Assembly: GCF_001514195.1 (NCBI RefSeq) | Contig: NZ_KQ948736.1 | Coordinates: 687,328-751,327, forward strand | DNA length: 64,000 nt | Reading direction: 5' to 3' | Source of the DNA: Streptomyces griseorubiginosus | GTDB taxonomy: Bacteria > Actinomycetota > Actinomycetes > Streptomycetales > Streptomycetaceae | Shown here: piece after piece, positions 53,588 to 62,586 of the stretch | How positions within the stretch are numbered: position 1 is the first letter of the stretch | How the letters are laid out: every line of letters starts with the position of its first letter | Program-made: the position numbers and the translations under genes | The notes under the pieces: model-generated | What the model saw: the letters and a program-made list of their open reading frames with translations, nothing else | Told to the model about the DNA's origin: nothing | The model's database searches: none

Positions 53588-55738
53588 TCAGAGGTCGCTC
53601 TGGGTGCCCAGGCCGGTGAGGGCGCCGACCGGGTCGAGGTCGGGGGTGCCGCGGGGCCACCAGTCGTCGTGGCCCGGTTCGGACTCGTAGGCGTACCACA
53701 GGCCGTCGCGGCCCAGGCGGAGCTGGACATGGCCGCGGGGGTGGGTGAGGTGGTTGCGCCAGGGGCGGAAGGCGGGGAGGTCGGCGGCGAGCAGCAGCGG
53801 CCGGGCGCGGTCGAAGCGGCCGGCGGGCGGGTCCCAGGGCTCCTCGAGGACGGCGAGGCCGTCGAGGCCGCCCTGGCGCCAGGCGGCGACCGCGCGGGCC
53901 AGGTCGGCCGGGGTGCGGCCGGTGGCGGCGGCCAGGGAGACGTAGAGGGCGCGGGTGCCTGCGGTGAGGCCGGAACCGGGGCGGGCCGCGGCGAGCCGGA
54001 CCGCGTCCTGCCACAGGGTCAGTTCGCCGACCGGGTCATGGCCGGTGCCGAGCAGGGTGTGGGCGCGGGCGGCGGCGTCGGTGGCGAGCTGGTCCAGGGC
54101 GAAGGGGTCGGGGCCGCCCGGTGAGGCGGGGTACGCCGGTGGCTGCTCGGGGTGCGGCGGGGCGGGCAACGGGGCCGGGAGCGGCGGGAGTCGGCGGGAC
54201 GTGAGGGCTTCGCTCGCCCGCACGCCGGGCAGGGGTGCCGGCTCTCGTTCCTGGGCGGCGCGGGCCGCACGGGCGGCGCTGAGGCGGGACAGGTCGTCGA
54301 GGAGTTCGCGTTCGCCCCGGCCGCGCAGCAGGAGCAGGACGAAGGGGTCGGCGTCGAGGAGGCGCGCGGTCTGGTAGCAGAGGGCGGCGGCGTGCTTGCA
54401 GGGGTGGCCCCGGTCCGGGCAGCTGCACTGCGGCTCCAGGTCCCCGGGGCCGGGGAGCAACGGCACTCCGCACTCCGCCAGCGACTGGGGCATCTCCCTG
54501 TCCAGCAGTGCGGCGATGTGTCCGGTGCGGTCGGCGGCGAGGTCCAGGAACCGGTCCCAGTCGGCGTCGTCGAGCGTCCGCAGGCGCACCTGCACCCGGT
54601 ACGGGCGGGGGCGGCTCCCCTGCACGTACGCGAGCACGAGTCCCGGCGTCACGGTGATCGCGTCGACGTGTCCCTGCTCGGCGTAACTCCGGCCCCGCGC
54701 AAGCCGTTTGGCGTCCAGCGCGCCCTCCTCCAGGGCGGTGACCCAGGCGTTGCCCCACCAGGTGGCGGCGAACGGGGCGTCCGGCGCACCGCCCGAGGTG
54801 TGCGGCGGGAAGGCGGGGAAGGTGCGGCGCAGGTCGTTGTCCCGGTTGGGGGCGGCCATGGAGCGGGGGTGGCGGGGGGCGGACGGGGGTTCGGCGGAGG
54901 GGGACGTCGAGTCGGTGCGGGTGGGCGTGGGGACCTGGGTGGTGGTGTCGAGGAGGTCCTCCTCGACACCAGCTCGCTGCCGACCGGAACTGCCTTGCCG
55001 TACAGGCGCGTTGTCCTCGGTGCTCTCCCCCGGCCCGGTCCCCTCGTCGTCGGGCATCCGGAACGCGTCGGCCAGCAGATTCCGTACGTCACGCGTCCGT
55101 ACGTCACGCGCCCGGGCGTCGGAAGCGGGACGCGGTGTGCTGATCCGGTCCCGCGGCGGGGCCGCGGTGACACGACGCGACCGGCGCGCCAGCGCTGCCT
55201 CCGCCTCCGCGGCCTCGGTTTCCGCCCGCTTCTTGCGGGCCGCCCGCAGGGCCTCGCGGGCGGCGTCCGCGGGGCGGGTGTCGGGACGCGGGGAGGTGTC
55301 CTGGGGGGCGGTCGCCGGGGGCGGAGCCGTCTCTCGGGTCCGGTCCGCTTCCTCGCTCACGGCCTCGGCAGAGGGGTCGCCGACGACACCCGCGTCGGTC
55401 CCCTCAGTCCTGGCGTCCACGCCCTCGGCGTAGGAGCGCCGGGCCGCGGCTGCCTTCCGCAGAGCGGCGCGGGCCGCGTCACCGGGGCGAGGCTCGGGCG
55501 GGGCGGAGTCCTTGACGGTGTTGTGGGACCTCGCGTCTTCTCTGACCTGCACCCCAGGCGCGCCCGGCCCGTCGGTCTCCGTGAGCGCCCCGGCAGCCGC
55601 ACCCTCGTCCGCCGAGCGATCCGCACCCTCGGCCTCAGAGGTCTCAGCCCCCTCGGACCCACCGCTCTCGGCATCCTCCGCCCGCTCCCGTGCCGCCCGC
55701 AGGGCCCGGCGGACCTCGTCCGCGGGGCCCGGGGTCAT
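53588..55738 (-). CDS. SWIM zinc-finger protein partnered with SNF2 helicase
   Basis: 716 residues. Residues 1-270 are charged, low-complexity, Glu/Ala/Arg-rich, probably unstructured. The SWIM zinc finger (CSCPDRGHPCKHAAAL, near 440) lies in a conserved region starting about 300 (TWWGNAWVTALEEGALDAKR, GHVDAITVTPG). The C-terminal part holds a helical region and WRNHLTHPRGHVQLRLGRDG. SWIM domains bind DNA or protein partners. ATG 55738 overlaps the SNF2 stop (ATGA), so the two proteins are made together and probably act as a complex on DNA. Distant upstream in-frame codons are antisense to the helicase and are rejected. Confidence 0.88.
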   Translation of the reverse strand: MTPGPADEVRRALRAARERAEDAESGGSEGAETSEAEGADRSADEGAAAGALTETDGPGAPGVQVREDARSHNTVKDSAPPEPRPGDAARAALRKAAAARRSYAEGVDARTEGTDAGVVGDPSAEAVSEEADRTRETAPPPATAPQDTSPRPDTRPADAAREALRAARKKRAETEAAEAEAALARRSRRVTAAPPRDRISTPRPASDARARDVRTRDVRNLLADAFRMPDDEGTGPGESTEDNAPVRQGSSGRQRAGVEEDLLDTTTQVPTPTRTDSTSPSAEPPSAPRHPRSMAAPNRDNDLRRTFPAFPPHTSGGAPDAPFAATWWGNAWVTALEEGALDAKRLARGRSYAEQGHVDAITVTPGLVLAYVQGSRPRPYRVQVRLRTLDDADWDRFLDLAADRTGHIAALLDREMPQSLAECGVPLLPGPGDLEPQCSCPDRGHPCKHAAALCYQTARLLDADPFVLLLLRGRGERELLDDLSRLSAARAARAAQEREPAPLPGVRASEALTSRRLPPLPAPLPAPPHPEQPPAYPASPGGPDPFALDQLATDAAARAHTLLGTGHDPVGELTLWQDAVRLAAARPGSGLTAGTRALYVSLAAATGRTPADLARAVAAWRQGGLDGLAVLEEPWDPPAGRFDRARPLLLAADLPAFRPWRNHLTHPRGHVQLRLGRDGLWYAYESEPGHDDWWPRGTPDLDPVGALTGLGTQSDL

Positions 55739-58671
55739 GACGGCCTCCTGAGGGAGACCAGGTCGGTCAGTTCGCGGTCCGTGAGTTCGGTCAGGGCGGA
55801 CTCGCCGGAGCCGAGGATCGCGTCGGCGAGGGCGCGCTTGGACTCCAGCATCTCCGCGATGCGGTCCTCCACGGTGCCCTCGGTGATGAGGCGGTGGACC
55901 TGGACGGGCTGGGTCTGGCCGATGCGGTAGGCGCGGTCGGTGGCCTGTTCCTCCACGGCCGGGTTCCACCACCGGTCGAAGTGGACGACATGACCCGCGC
56001 GGGTGAGGTTGAGGCCGGTGCCCGCCGCCTTCAGGGACAGCACCAGGACCGGGATCGACCCGCTCTGGAAGCGGTCCACCATCCGCTCCCGCTCCGGCAC
56101 CGGAGTGCCCCCGTGCAGCAGGTCCACCGGGACCGCCCGGGCGGCGAGGTGAGCGGTGATGAGACGGGCCATGCCGACGTACTGCGTGAAGACCAGCGCC
56201 GAGCCGTCCTCCGCGAGCAGGGTGTCCAACAGCTCGTCCAGCAGGGCCAGTTTGCCCGAGCGGGCGGCGAGGCGGTCGCCGGGCGTCGCCGGGATCTCCT
56301 CCTTCAGGTACAGCGCGGGATGGTCGCAGATCTGCTTCAGGGCCCCGAGCAGTTTGAGCACCAGTCCCCTGCGGGCGATGCCCTGCGCCGTCTCGATGGC
56401 CAGCATGGACTCGCGCACCACCGCCTCGTACAGCGAGGCCTGTTCGCGGGTGAGCGGGACGGGGTGGTCGGTCTCGGTCTTGGGCGGCAGTTCGGGGACG
56501 ATGCCGGGGTCGGACTTCTTGCGGCGCAGCAGGAACGGGCGGACCAGACGGGCCAGCCTGGTGACCGCTTCCTCGTCCTCGCCGTTCTCCACCGCGCGGG
56601 CGTGCCGGGCGCGGAAGGACTTCAGCGGGCCGAGCAGTCCGGGGGTCGTCCAGTCGAGCAGGGCCCACAGCTCCGAGAGGTTGTTCTCGACCGGGGTGCC
56701 GGTGAGGGCCACGCGCGCGGGCGACGGGATGGTGCGCAGGGCTTTCGCGGTCGCCGAGTAGGGGTTCTTCACATGCTGGGCCTCGTCCGCGACGACCATG
56801 CCCCAGTGCTGCTCCGCCAGCCGGGTCGCCGCCGCCCGCATGGTGCCGTAGGTGGTGAGGACGAAGCCGCCGTCGAGGTCGTCCAGGCTGCGCTCGGTGC
56901 CGTGGAAGCGGCGGACGGGGACGCCGGGGGCGAACCGGGTGATCTCCCGCTGCCAGTTGCCCAGCAGGGAGGCGGGACAGACGACCAGGGTCGGCTCGCG
57001 GCGGGCTCGGCGCAGGTGCAGCGCGATGACGGTGATCGTCTTGCCGAGCCCCATGTCGTCGGCCAGGCAGCCGCCGAGGCCCAGCGAGGTCATGAGGTCC
57101 AGCCATGCCAGGCCGCGGAGCTGGTAGTCGCGGAGGGTGGCGTGCAGACCCGGGGGCGGTTCCGCCGGCCGCACACCCGTCGTCAGGCGGTCGCGGAGGG
57201 CGGCGAGCGCGCCCACCGGCACCGCCTCCACGGTCTCCCCGTCGACCTCCGCGCTGCCGGTGAGGGCCACGGACAGCGCGTCGACCGGGTCGAGCAGGCC
57301 CAGTTCACGTTTGCGGGCCTTGCGGACGAGGGCGGGGTCGACCAGCACCCACTGGTCCCTGAGGCGTACGACGGGCCGGTGGGCCTCGGCCAGCGCGTCC
57401 ATCTCGGCCTCGCTGAGCGGGTCGCCGCCGAGTGCCAACTGCCAGCGGAACTGGAGGAGTTCCTCGCTCTCGAAGAAGCCGGTGCCGTCGGTCGCGGAGC
57501 CAGGAGCGGAGCGTACGACCGCCGCCGCGGTGAGGTCCTGCGCCAGGTCCCGCGGCCAGTGCACCGCCACGCCGGCCGCGGCGAGCCGGGTCGCGGCCAC
57601 GCCCAGCAGGTCGCCCAACTCCTCGTCGGACAGGGCCAGTACGTCGGGCACGTCCTGCTCGGAGAGCCGGTCCAGCGGGGGCCAGACCCGGGCGGCGCGC
57701 CGCACAGCGAGGGCCGCGTCCACGCGTGCGCGTGGTCCGAAGACCGCGTCCGCCTCGCCCGCCCACAGGGCTGCCGCGTCGGCCACGAGGGTCGGGTCGG
57801 CGAGGCTGTGCACCTGGACGATCGCGGCGCCCGCGCTGCGCGCACCGGCGTCGTCGGCGTTGAAGAGGCGGGACGCGGACAGGTCGAGGCGGAGCGAGAT
57901 CCGCACTCCCGCGTCCATGCCGGCGGCGACCTCGGCGGCCCACTCGTGGGCGTGCGGCAGCCGCTGGGGCGCACGGTCGGCGAAGGGCCTGCCGGCGGCG
58001 AAGGGGGCGGCCGGGGTGCGGGGCAGGGTGTCCGCGACCGCGTCCAGGAAGGAGCGCATCAGCGCTTCCGGTTCGGGCAGGCGCAGCGGGCCGGTTCCCG
58101 GCAGCGGCACCGCGTGGCCCTCGTACGGCAGGGCGGCGGCGATCGCGCGCAGGTGGGCGATGTCCTCGGGGTCCAGGGGGCCGGCCCGCCAGGCGTCGTG
58201 GCCGGTGGCGGTCAGGCCGGGCAGGAGCCGGCCGCGGGCCGTGAGCCGCAGCGCGTGCAGGGCGGCCGCGCCCCAGCAGGCGGTCGCGGGATGGGCGGCG
58301 GGGTCCCGGCGGGCCCGGACGAGCAGCGGAAGGGCCTCGCCGACCGGGAGGGAGAGGGCGGGAGCGGTCCGGCGGCGGACTCCGGCGCCGTGCGGTCGTA
58401 CGACGGTGAGCTCGGTGCGCTCCACCGGCCTGGCTTCGGGTTCGGGGGACGCGGCGGGCAGGGGTGCGTCCCCGGGGTCCCAGAAGGCGATGCGGCCCTC
58501 ACGGGGAAGGGGTGCGGGGAGGAAGATCGCGGCGAGCCCGGCGGGGACGGCCGGTCCCGGAAGCCCTCCGGAGGTGGCCGGTCCCGGCAGCCCCCCGAAG
58601 GCGGCCGGTCCTCGCCGCCCCACGGGGACGGCCGGTCCCGGTCGCGCGGCCGCCACGGCCCTGTCGCTCAT
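55735..58671 (-). CDS. SNF2-family DEAD/DEAH-type helicase/translocase
   Basis: 978 residues. An N-terminal region of about 480 residues contains an SNF2-associated (PF12419-like) part (AVHWPRDLAQDLTAAAVVRS, FRWQLALGGDPLSEAEMDAL). The motor follows: DDMGLGKT (about 540), VVADEAQHVKN (DEAQ, about 625), LTGTPVENNLSELWAL, the helicase C domain LVFTQYVGMARL, SLKAAGTGLNLTRAGHVV and DRAYRIGQTQPV. It hydrolyses ATP to translocate on duplex DNA or remodel protein-DNA complexes. The extreme N-terminus has degenerate GGLPGPA repeats. GGGAGGTG precedes ATG 58671. The SWIM gene follows with a 4-bp overlap. Confidence 0.94.
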   Translation of the reverse strand: MSDRAVAAARPGPAVPVGRRGPAAFGGLPGPATSGGLPGPAVPAGLAAIFLPAPLPREGRIAFWDPGDAPLPAASPEPEARPVERTELTVVRPHGAGVRRRTAPALSLPVGEALPLLVRARRDPAAHPATACWGAAALHALRLTARGRLLPGLTATGHDAWRAGPLDPEDIAHLRAIAAALPYEGHAVPLPGTGPLRLPEPEALMRSFLDAVADTLPRTPAAPFAAGRPFADRAPQRLPHAHEWAAEVAAGMDAGVRISLRLDLSASRLFNADDAGARSAGAAIVQVHSLADPTLVADAAALWAGEADAVFGPRARVDAALAVRRAARVWPPLDRLSEQDVPDVLALSDEELGDLLGVAATRLAAAGVAVHWPRDLAQDLTAAAVVRSAPGSATDGTGFFESEELLQFRWQLALGGDPLSEAEMDALAEAHRPVVRLRDQWVLVDPALVRKARKRELGLLDPVDALSVALTGSAEVDGETVEAVPVGALAALRDRLTTGVRPAEPPPGLHATLRDYQLRGLAWLDLMTSLGLGGCLADDMGLGKTITVIALHLRRARREPTLVVCPASLLGNWQREITRFAPGVPVRRFHGTERSLDDLDGGFVLTTYGTMRAAATRLAEQHWGMVVADEAQHVKNPYSATAKALRTIPSPARVALTGTPVENNLSELWALLDWTTPGLLGPLKSFRARHARAVENGEDEEAVTRLARLVRPFLLRRKKSDPGIVPELPPKTETDHPVPLTREQASLYEAVVRESMLAIETAQGIARRGLVLKLLGALKQICDHPALYLKEEIPATPGDRLAARSGKLALLDELLDTLLAEDGSALVFTQYVGMARLITAHLAARAVPVDLLHGGTPVPERERMVDRFQSGSIPVLVLSLKAAGTGLNLTRAGHVVHFDRWWNPAVEEQATDRAYRIGQTQPVQVHRLITEGTVEDRIAEMLESKRALADAILGSGESALTELTDRELTDLVSLRRPS

Positions 58672-58782
58672 ACGTCCTGTCACCTCCCGCCCGCATGTCG
58701 GATCAGTCGTCTTCGACTCTACGGGCGGGGTCTGACAATCGGCTCCGGCGACGGGCCGCACCCGCTCGCCGGGGCGGGCGCG

Positions 58783-59367
58783 CTACGGCACGGTGCGGGA
58801 GACGACGTACACCTTCGGGGCGTTCGGGACGGTCAGGTTGACCATGACGTCCTGGGTGGGTGCCGGGTCCTTCTGCGCGTGGGTCAGGCCCCACCAGGAG
58901 CGGGGTCCGTCGAACCTCCAGCCGGTGATCTTCTGGTCGCGCTCGCTGATGGAGATGTCGTTCTTCTTCAGGTCGGCGCGGCTGACGCCCATCGCGGTCA
59001 GGAAGGCGGCCAGGCCCGCGTCGCTCGTCCGGAACTGGACGTAGAGGCGGCTGGTCTTCCAGTTGTTGGTCTCGTAGGAGGCGACCAGGTCCGCGGGGTG
59101 CGGGACCGGCACCTGGTAGAGGCGGCGCTGGACCTTGGAGGGCCAGTCGGGCGTGAGGCCCGTCGCCGAGTACTTCGCCTCCTTGTCCTTGCCGCTGTCC
59201 CGGCTCTGGTTGGCGGAGATCACCAGGTAGCCGGCCGGGACGCCGATCAGCAGGCCGATGATGAGCAGCGTGATCGCCCGGCGGCGGTTGCGGTGCCGGC
59301 GGTCCTCGGTGGGCCGCTGCGGTTCGTCGGGGGGCGCGGTGGACTGGCGCGGCAGGGACGCGTTCAC
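58783..59367 (-). CDS. Single-pass membrane protein of unknown function
   Basis: 194 residues. A Pro/Arg-rich cytoplasmic N-terminus (PRQSTAPPDEPQRPTEDRRH), a transmembrane helix (AITLLIIGLLIGVPAGYLVI, about 31-50) and an outside domain of about 140 residues (KVQRRLYQVPVPHPADLVAS, DKKNDISISERDQ-like region, WWGLTHAQKDPAP). GTG 59367 overlaps the ROK kinase stop (GTGA). It is expressed together with the sugar kinase, but what it does is unknown; the outer domain could sense or bind a ligand. Confidence 0.8.
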   Translation of the reverse strand: MNASLPRQSTAPPDEPQRPTEDRRHRNRRRAITLLIIGLLIGVPAGYLVISANQSRDSGKDKEAKYSATGLTPDWPSKVQRRLYQVPVPHPADLVASYETNNWKTSRLYVQFRTSDAGLAAFLTAMGVSRADLKKNDISISERDQKITGWRFDGPRSWWGLTHAQKDPAPTQDVMVNLTVPNAPKVYVVSRTVP

Positions 59368-60512
59368 GCCGTGTCCCGGGACGTGCGGCGGGCCTCCACG
59401 TACTTCTCGTAGCGCTCGTGCCGCTCCACCCGGCGCCGGTTGGCGCGCCGGAAGCGGCGGGCGACCAGACGGGCCAGGTCGGCGGCGCCGACCATGCCGG
59501 CCTCCGGGCCCAGCTGGGCCCGGGCGATCCGGGCCTCGGGGCGGTAGCCGCGGCCGGTGAGCTGGCGCTTGAACGCGTCCCGCGCGGGGCCGATCAGGAG
59601 GTCGTCGGCCGCGCTGACGCCGCCGCCGATGACGAAGCAGGACGGGTCGAGGGCGGCGGCGAGGTTGGCGATGCCGACGCCGAGCCACTGGCCGATGTCC
59701 TGGAGCAGCTCGATGCACATCGCGTCGCCCTCGCGGGCCAGCTCGGTGATCATCGGGCCGGTGATGTCGCCGATGTTGCCCTTGACGTGCTCGATGATCC
59801 CGTACGCCACCGGGGAGTCGGCGGCGGCCAGCTCCCTGGCCTCCCTGACCAGCGCGTTCCCGGAGCTGTACTGCTCCCAGCAGCCGCGGTTGCCGCACGG
59901 GCAGCGGTGGCCGCCGGGCACGACCTGCATATGGCCGAACTCGCCCGCGACCCCGTACTTGCCGCGCTTGACCTGGCCGTCCTCCAGGATCGCGCCGCCG
60001 ATGCCGGTGCCGAGCGTGATCATGACGAGGTGGTCCTCGCCGCGGCCCGCGCCGAAGCGCCACTCGGCCCAGGCGGCGGTGTTGGCGTCGTTGTCCACCA
60101 GGACGGGGACGGCGAGACGGCCGGCGATGCGGTCCCGGAGGGGCTCGTTGCGCCAGGACAGGTGGGGGGCGAACAGCACCCGGTTGCGGTCGGCGTCGAC
60201 CCAGCCGGCCGCGCCGATGCCGACGGCGTGCACGTCGTGGCGGTCGGACAGGTCCAGGACCAGCTCGACGATGGTGTCCTCGACGACCTTGGGGCTCTTG
60301 GACTTGTCCGGGGTCTCGGTGCGGACCTTCTCCAGGATGTTGCCGTCGGCGTCGACGACACCCGCCATGACCTTGGTGCCGCCGATGTCGATGCCGACCG
60401 TGGGCACGCGGGGTGCCGTCAGGTGTGAGCGGCGTTCCCGCGTGCCGACGGTGCGCAGGGCGGGGGCGCGGCGGGAGCCTATGGGGGCGCTGAAGTTGCC
60501 GTAGGTGCTCAT
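59364..60512 (-). CDS. ROK-family sugar kinase (glucokinase-like)
   Basis: 382 residues. ATP-binding GIDIGGTKVMAGVVD (about 41-55), VLVDNDANTAAWAEW, TLGTGIGGAILEDG, the ROK zinc motif GHRCPCGNRGCWEQY and GGGVSAADDLL are all present. No helix-turn-helix is seen, so it is a kinase and not a ROK repressor. The extra C-terminal basic tail (RRFRRANRRRVERHERYEKY) is unusual. It probably phosphorylates glucose or another hexose. ATG 60512 is used (MSTYGNFSAP). The membrane protein gene follows by a GTGA overlap. Confidence 0.93.
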   Translation of the reverse strand: MSTYGNFSAPIGSRRAPALRTVGTRERRSHLTAPRVPTVGIDIGGTKVMAGVVDADGNILEKVRTETPDKSKSPKVVEDTIVELVLDLSDRHDVHAVGIGAAGWVDADRNRVLFAPHLSWRNEPLRDRIAGRLAVPVLVDNDANTAAWAEWRFGAGRGEDHLVMITLGTGIGGAILEDGQVKRGKYGVAGEFGHMQVVPGGHRCPCGNRGCWEQYSSGNALVREARELAAADSPVAYGIIEHVKGNIGDITGPMITELAREGDAMCIELLQDIGQWLGVGIANLAAALDPSCFVIGGGVSAADDLLIGPARDAFKRQLTGRGYRPEARIARAQLGPEAGMVGAADLARLVARRFRRANRRRVERHERYEKYVEARRTSRDTA

Positions 60513-60600
60513 CAAGGCCCGATTGTGCCGCACGGGCCCTGCGGGTGCCGAACACGGGGCGGCGAAGGGGGGTGCGGTTCGTTGCCGGGTGCGAGTGCGT

Positions 60601-60640
60601 CGTGGCTGGTCGCGCAGTTCCCCGCGCCCCTTTCAGGGCC
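60601..60640. repeat. Dispersed intergenic element, copy 3
   Basis: CGTGGCTGGTCGCGCAGTTC followed by CCCGCGCCCCTTTCAGGG. It matches copy 1 over TGGCTGGTCGCGC and CCCCGCGCCCCT, and copy 2 in reverse complement. It lies just downstream of the GntR gene and upstream of the ROK gene. Confidence 0.75.
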
Positions 60641-61397
60641 GGACCAGGAGCTGGAATTCGAAGGAATAGCGCGTCGGGCGGTATGTGTGCGTGCCGTACT
60701 CGACCGCTCGCCCTGTGTCGTCGAAGGTGACGCGTTGCATGGTGAGGAGGGGCGCACCCGCCTCCTCCGCCAGGCGGTCCGCCTCCTCCGGCGTGGCGGC
60801 TCTCGCGCCGATGGTCTGGCGGGCGCTGTGGAGGGTGATGCCGGCCGCTCGCATCATGCGGTAGAGGCCCGTGGTCTCCAGTTGCGCGGTGTCCAGGTCG
60901 AGGAGGGCCGGTGGAATGAAGTTGCACAGGTGGGCCATCGGCTCGCCGTGGGCGAGGCGCAGGCGTTCCACCCGGTGCACGTCGCTGCCCTCGGGGACGC
61001 CGAGCGCGGCGGCGATCTCTGCGGTGGCGGGGACGACGGCGTTGACCAGGACCTTCGTGGCGGGGCGCTGACCGGCCGCCTCCAGGTCGTCGTAGAGGCT
61101 GCTGAGCTCCAGGGGGCGCTTGACCTGGCTGTGCACGACCTGGGTGCCGACTCCGCGGCGCCGCACGAGCAGGCCCTTGTCGACGAGGGACTGGATGGCC
61201 TGGCGGACCGTGGGACGGGAGAGGCCGAGCCGCGCCGCGAGCTCGATCTCGTTGCCGAGGAGGCTGCCGGGAGTGAGCGTTCCGTGCTCGATGGCGGCCT
61301 CCAGCTGCTGGGACAGCTGGAAGTACAGCGGCACCGGGCTGCTGCGGTCCACACTGAGCTCGAGCGTCACGGTCGGGTCCACTTCTGGTTTCGGCAC
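60633..61397 (-). CDS. GntR/HutC-family transcriptional regulator
   Basis: 254 residues from GTG 61397. The GntR winged helix is PVPLYFQLSQQLEAAIEHGT, ARLGLSRPTVRQAIQSLVDK and GLLVRRRGVGTQV. The C-terminal UTRA ligand domain has LYDDLEAAGQRPATKV, VERLRLAHGEPMAHLCNFIP, TIGARAATPEEADRL and YGTHTYRPTRYSFEF. It is divergent from the dehydrogenase gene, with a palindrome between, so it probably represses it in response to a sugar derivative. Alternative in-frame starts lie upstream as far as 61490; the GTG is chosen because sequence before it is not family-like. Confidence 0.85.
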   Translation of the reverse strand: MPKPEVDPTVTLELSVDRSSPVPLYFQLSQQLEAAIEHGTLTPGSLLGNEIELAARLGLSRPTVRQAIQSLVDKGLLVRRRGVGTQVVHSQVKRPLELSSLYDDLEAAGQRPATKVLVNAVVPATAEIAAALGVPEGSDVHRVERLRLAHGEPMAHLCNFIPPALLDLDTAQLETTGLYRMMRAAGITLHSARQTIGARAATPEEADRLAEEAGAPLLTMQRVTFDDTGRAVEYGTHTYRPTRYSFEFQLLVRP

Positions 61398-61446
61398 GGG
61401 CCCGAGCGTAGCTGCGTGCGTTGTTGACGGGAAGTCGTGTAGTTCG

Positions 61447-61499
61447 GTTGTCCGGACATACGGATTGACAACGGCGGTCATCGACCACATTTTGTTCAC
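61447..61499 (+). promoter_or_regulatory. Promoter/operator between gntR and the dehydrogenase gene
   Basis: TTGACA (61465-61470) is a perfect -35 box; a CATTTT-like -10 at 61488-61493 is seven bases before ATG 61500, which fits a leaderless start. Overlapping it are the palindrome TGTCCGGACA (61449-61458) and the inverted pair GTTGTC (61447-61452) / GACAAC (61467-61472). The GntR protein is the natural candidate to bind here. Confidence 0.5.
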
Positions 61500-62522
61500 A
61501 TGCGCATCGGGGTCATTGGGACGGGCCGCATCGGCACCATTCATGCGAACACGCTCAGCCGCCATCGGGAGGTCGGTTCCTTAATCCTCACGGACGCGGA
61601 CGGCGCACGGGCCCAGGAGCTCGCGCACCGCCTGGGGGAGACCGCGGCCCCCGGCGTCGACGAGATCTTCAAATGGGGCGTGGACGCCGTGGTGATCACT
61701 ACGGCGACCTCGGCCCACGCCGAGCTGATCGGCCGGGCGGCGCGCTCGGGACTGCCGGTGTTCTGCGAGAAGCCCATCGCGCTCGACCTGCCCGGAACGC
61801 TGCACGCCATCGCCGAGGTCGAGACCGCCGGGACGGTGCTCCAGATGGGCTTCCAGCGCCGCTTCGACACGGGCTACACGGGTGCGCGGGAGGCGGTGCG
61901 CTCGGGGCGGCTCGGCCGGCTGCACACCGTGCGGGCCCTGACCTCCGACCAGGCGCCGCCGCCCGCGGAGTGGCTGCCGCTGTCCGGCGGGCTGTACCGG
62001 GACACCCTGATCCATGACTTCGACATGCTGCGCTGGGTGACCGGGCACGAGGTCGTCGACGTGTACGCGGCCGGCTCCGACGCGGGTCCGCCGATGTTCC
62101 GGGCCGCGGGGGACGTGGACACCGGGGCCGCCCTGCTCACCCTCGACGACGGGACCCTCGCCACCGCCACGGCCACGCGGCTGAACGGGGCCGGGTACGA
62201 CGTGCGCATGGAGCTCGCCGGGGAGCTGGACCAGGTCGTGGTGGGCCTGGACGACCGGACGCCCATCGCCTCCACGGAACCGAGCGGACCGCCCGCCGCG
62301 GACAAGCCGTGGACGGGGTTCCTGGAGCGGTTCGGACCGGCCTACGAGGCCGAGCTGGCCGCGTTCATCGAGGTGGTCCGGGGCGAGCGGGCCAACCCCT
62401 GCGACGGCCGTGAGGCCCTCCAGGCGCTCCGGATCGCCGAGGCGTGCGAGGTGTCCCGGCGGGAGCACCGGGCCGTACGGCTGGCGGAGATCCCGGGCGG
62501 CACGAACGCGGGCGCGTTCTGA
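61500..62522 (+). CDS. Gfo/Idh/MocA-family oxidoreductase (inositol 2-dehydrogenase-like)
   Basis: 340 residues. The N-terminal NAD(P) fold is MRIGVIGTGRIGTIHANTL and VITTATSAHAELI; the conserved EKP (VFCEKPIALDLPGTLH) supplies the catalytic-site Lys. The C-terminal domain has GFQRRFDTGY, YRDTLIHDFDMLRWVTGHE and DVDTGAALLTLDDGTLATAT. It resembles myo-inositol 2-dehydrogenases (IolG), but the exact polyol is not certain. The start is probably leaderless. It lies divergent from the GntR gene near a ROK kinase, so it probably belongs to a sugar/polyol utilisation locus. Confidence 0.9.
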   Translation: MRIGVIGTGRIGTIHANTLSRHREVGSLILTDADGARAQELAHRLGETAAPGVDEIFKWGVDAVVITTATSAHAELIGRAARSGLPVFCEKPIALDLPGTLHAIAEVETAGTVLQMGFQRRFDTGYTGAREAVRSGRLGRLHTVRALTSDQAPPPAEWLPLSGGLYRDTLIHDFDMLRWVTGHEVVDVYAAGSDAGPPMFRAAGDVDTGAALLTLDDGTLATATATRLNGAGYDVRMELAGELDQVVVGLDDRTPIASTEPSGPPAADKPWTGFLERFGPAYEAELAAFIEVVRGERANPCDGREALQALRIAEACEVSRREHRAVRLAEIPGGTNAGAF

Positions 62523-62586
62523 GGGCTGTCGCGCCGCCCTGGGTGACCCACGGCCCCGGCCTCACGCACCGGGCGTGACCTGCCAG

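Noticed and set aside
55739..57106. N-terminal extension of the SWIM protein
   Set aside because: Runs through the SNF2 gene on the same strand in another frame; the ATGA overlap at 55735-55738 marks the true start.
53588..58671. SNF2/SWIM pair as a DISARM-like phage-defence system
   Set aside because: No methyltransferase, PLD nuclease or other DISARM component is adjacent.
55894..59412. 1172-codon plus-strand frame
   Set aside because: Antisense of SNF2 and its neighbour; no family features.
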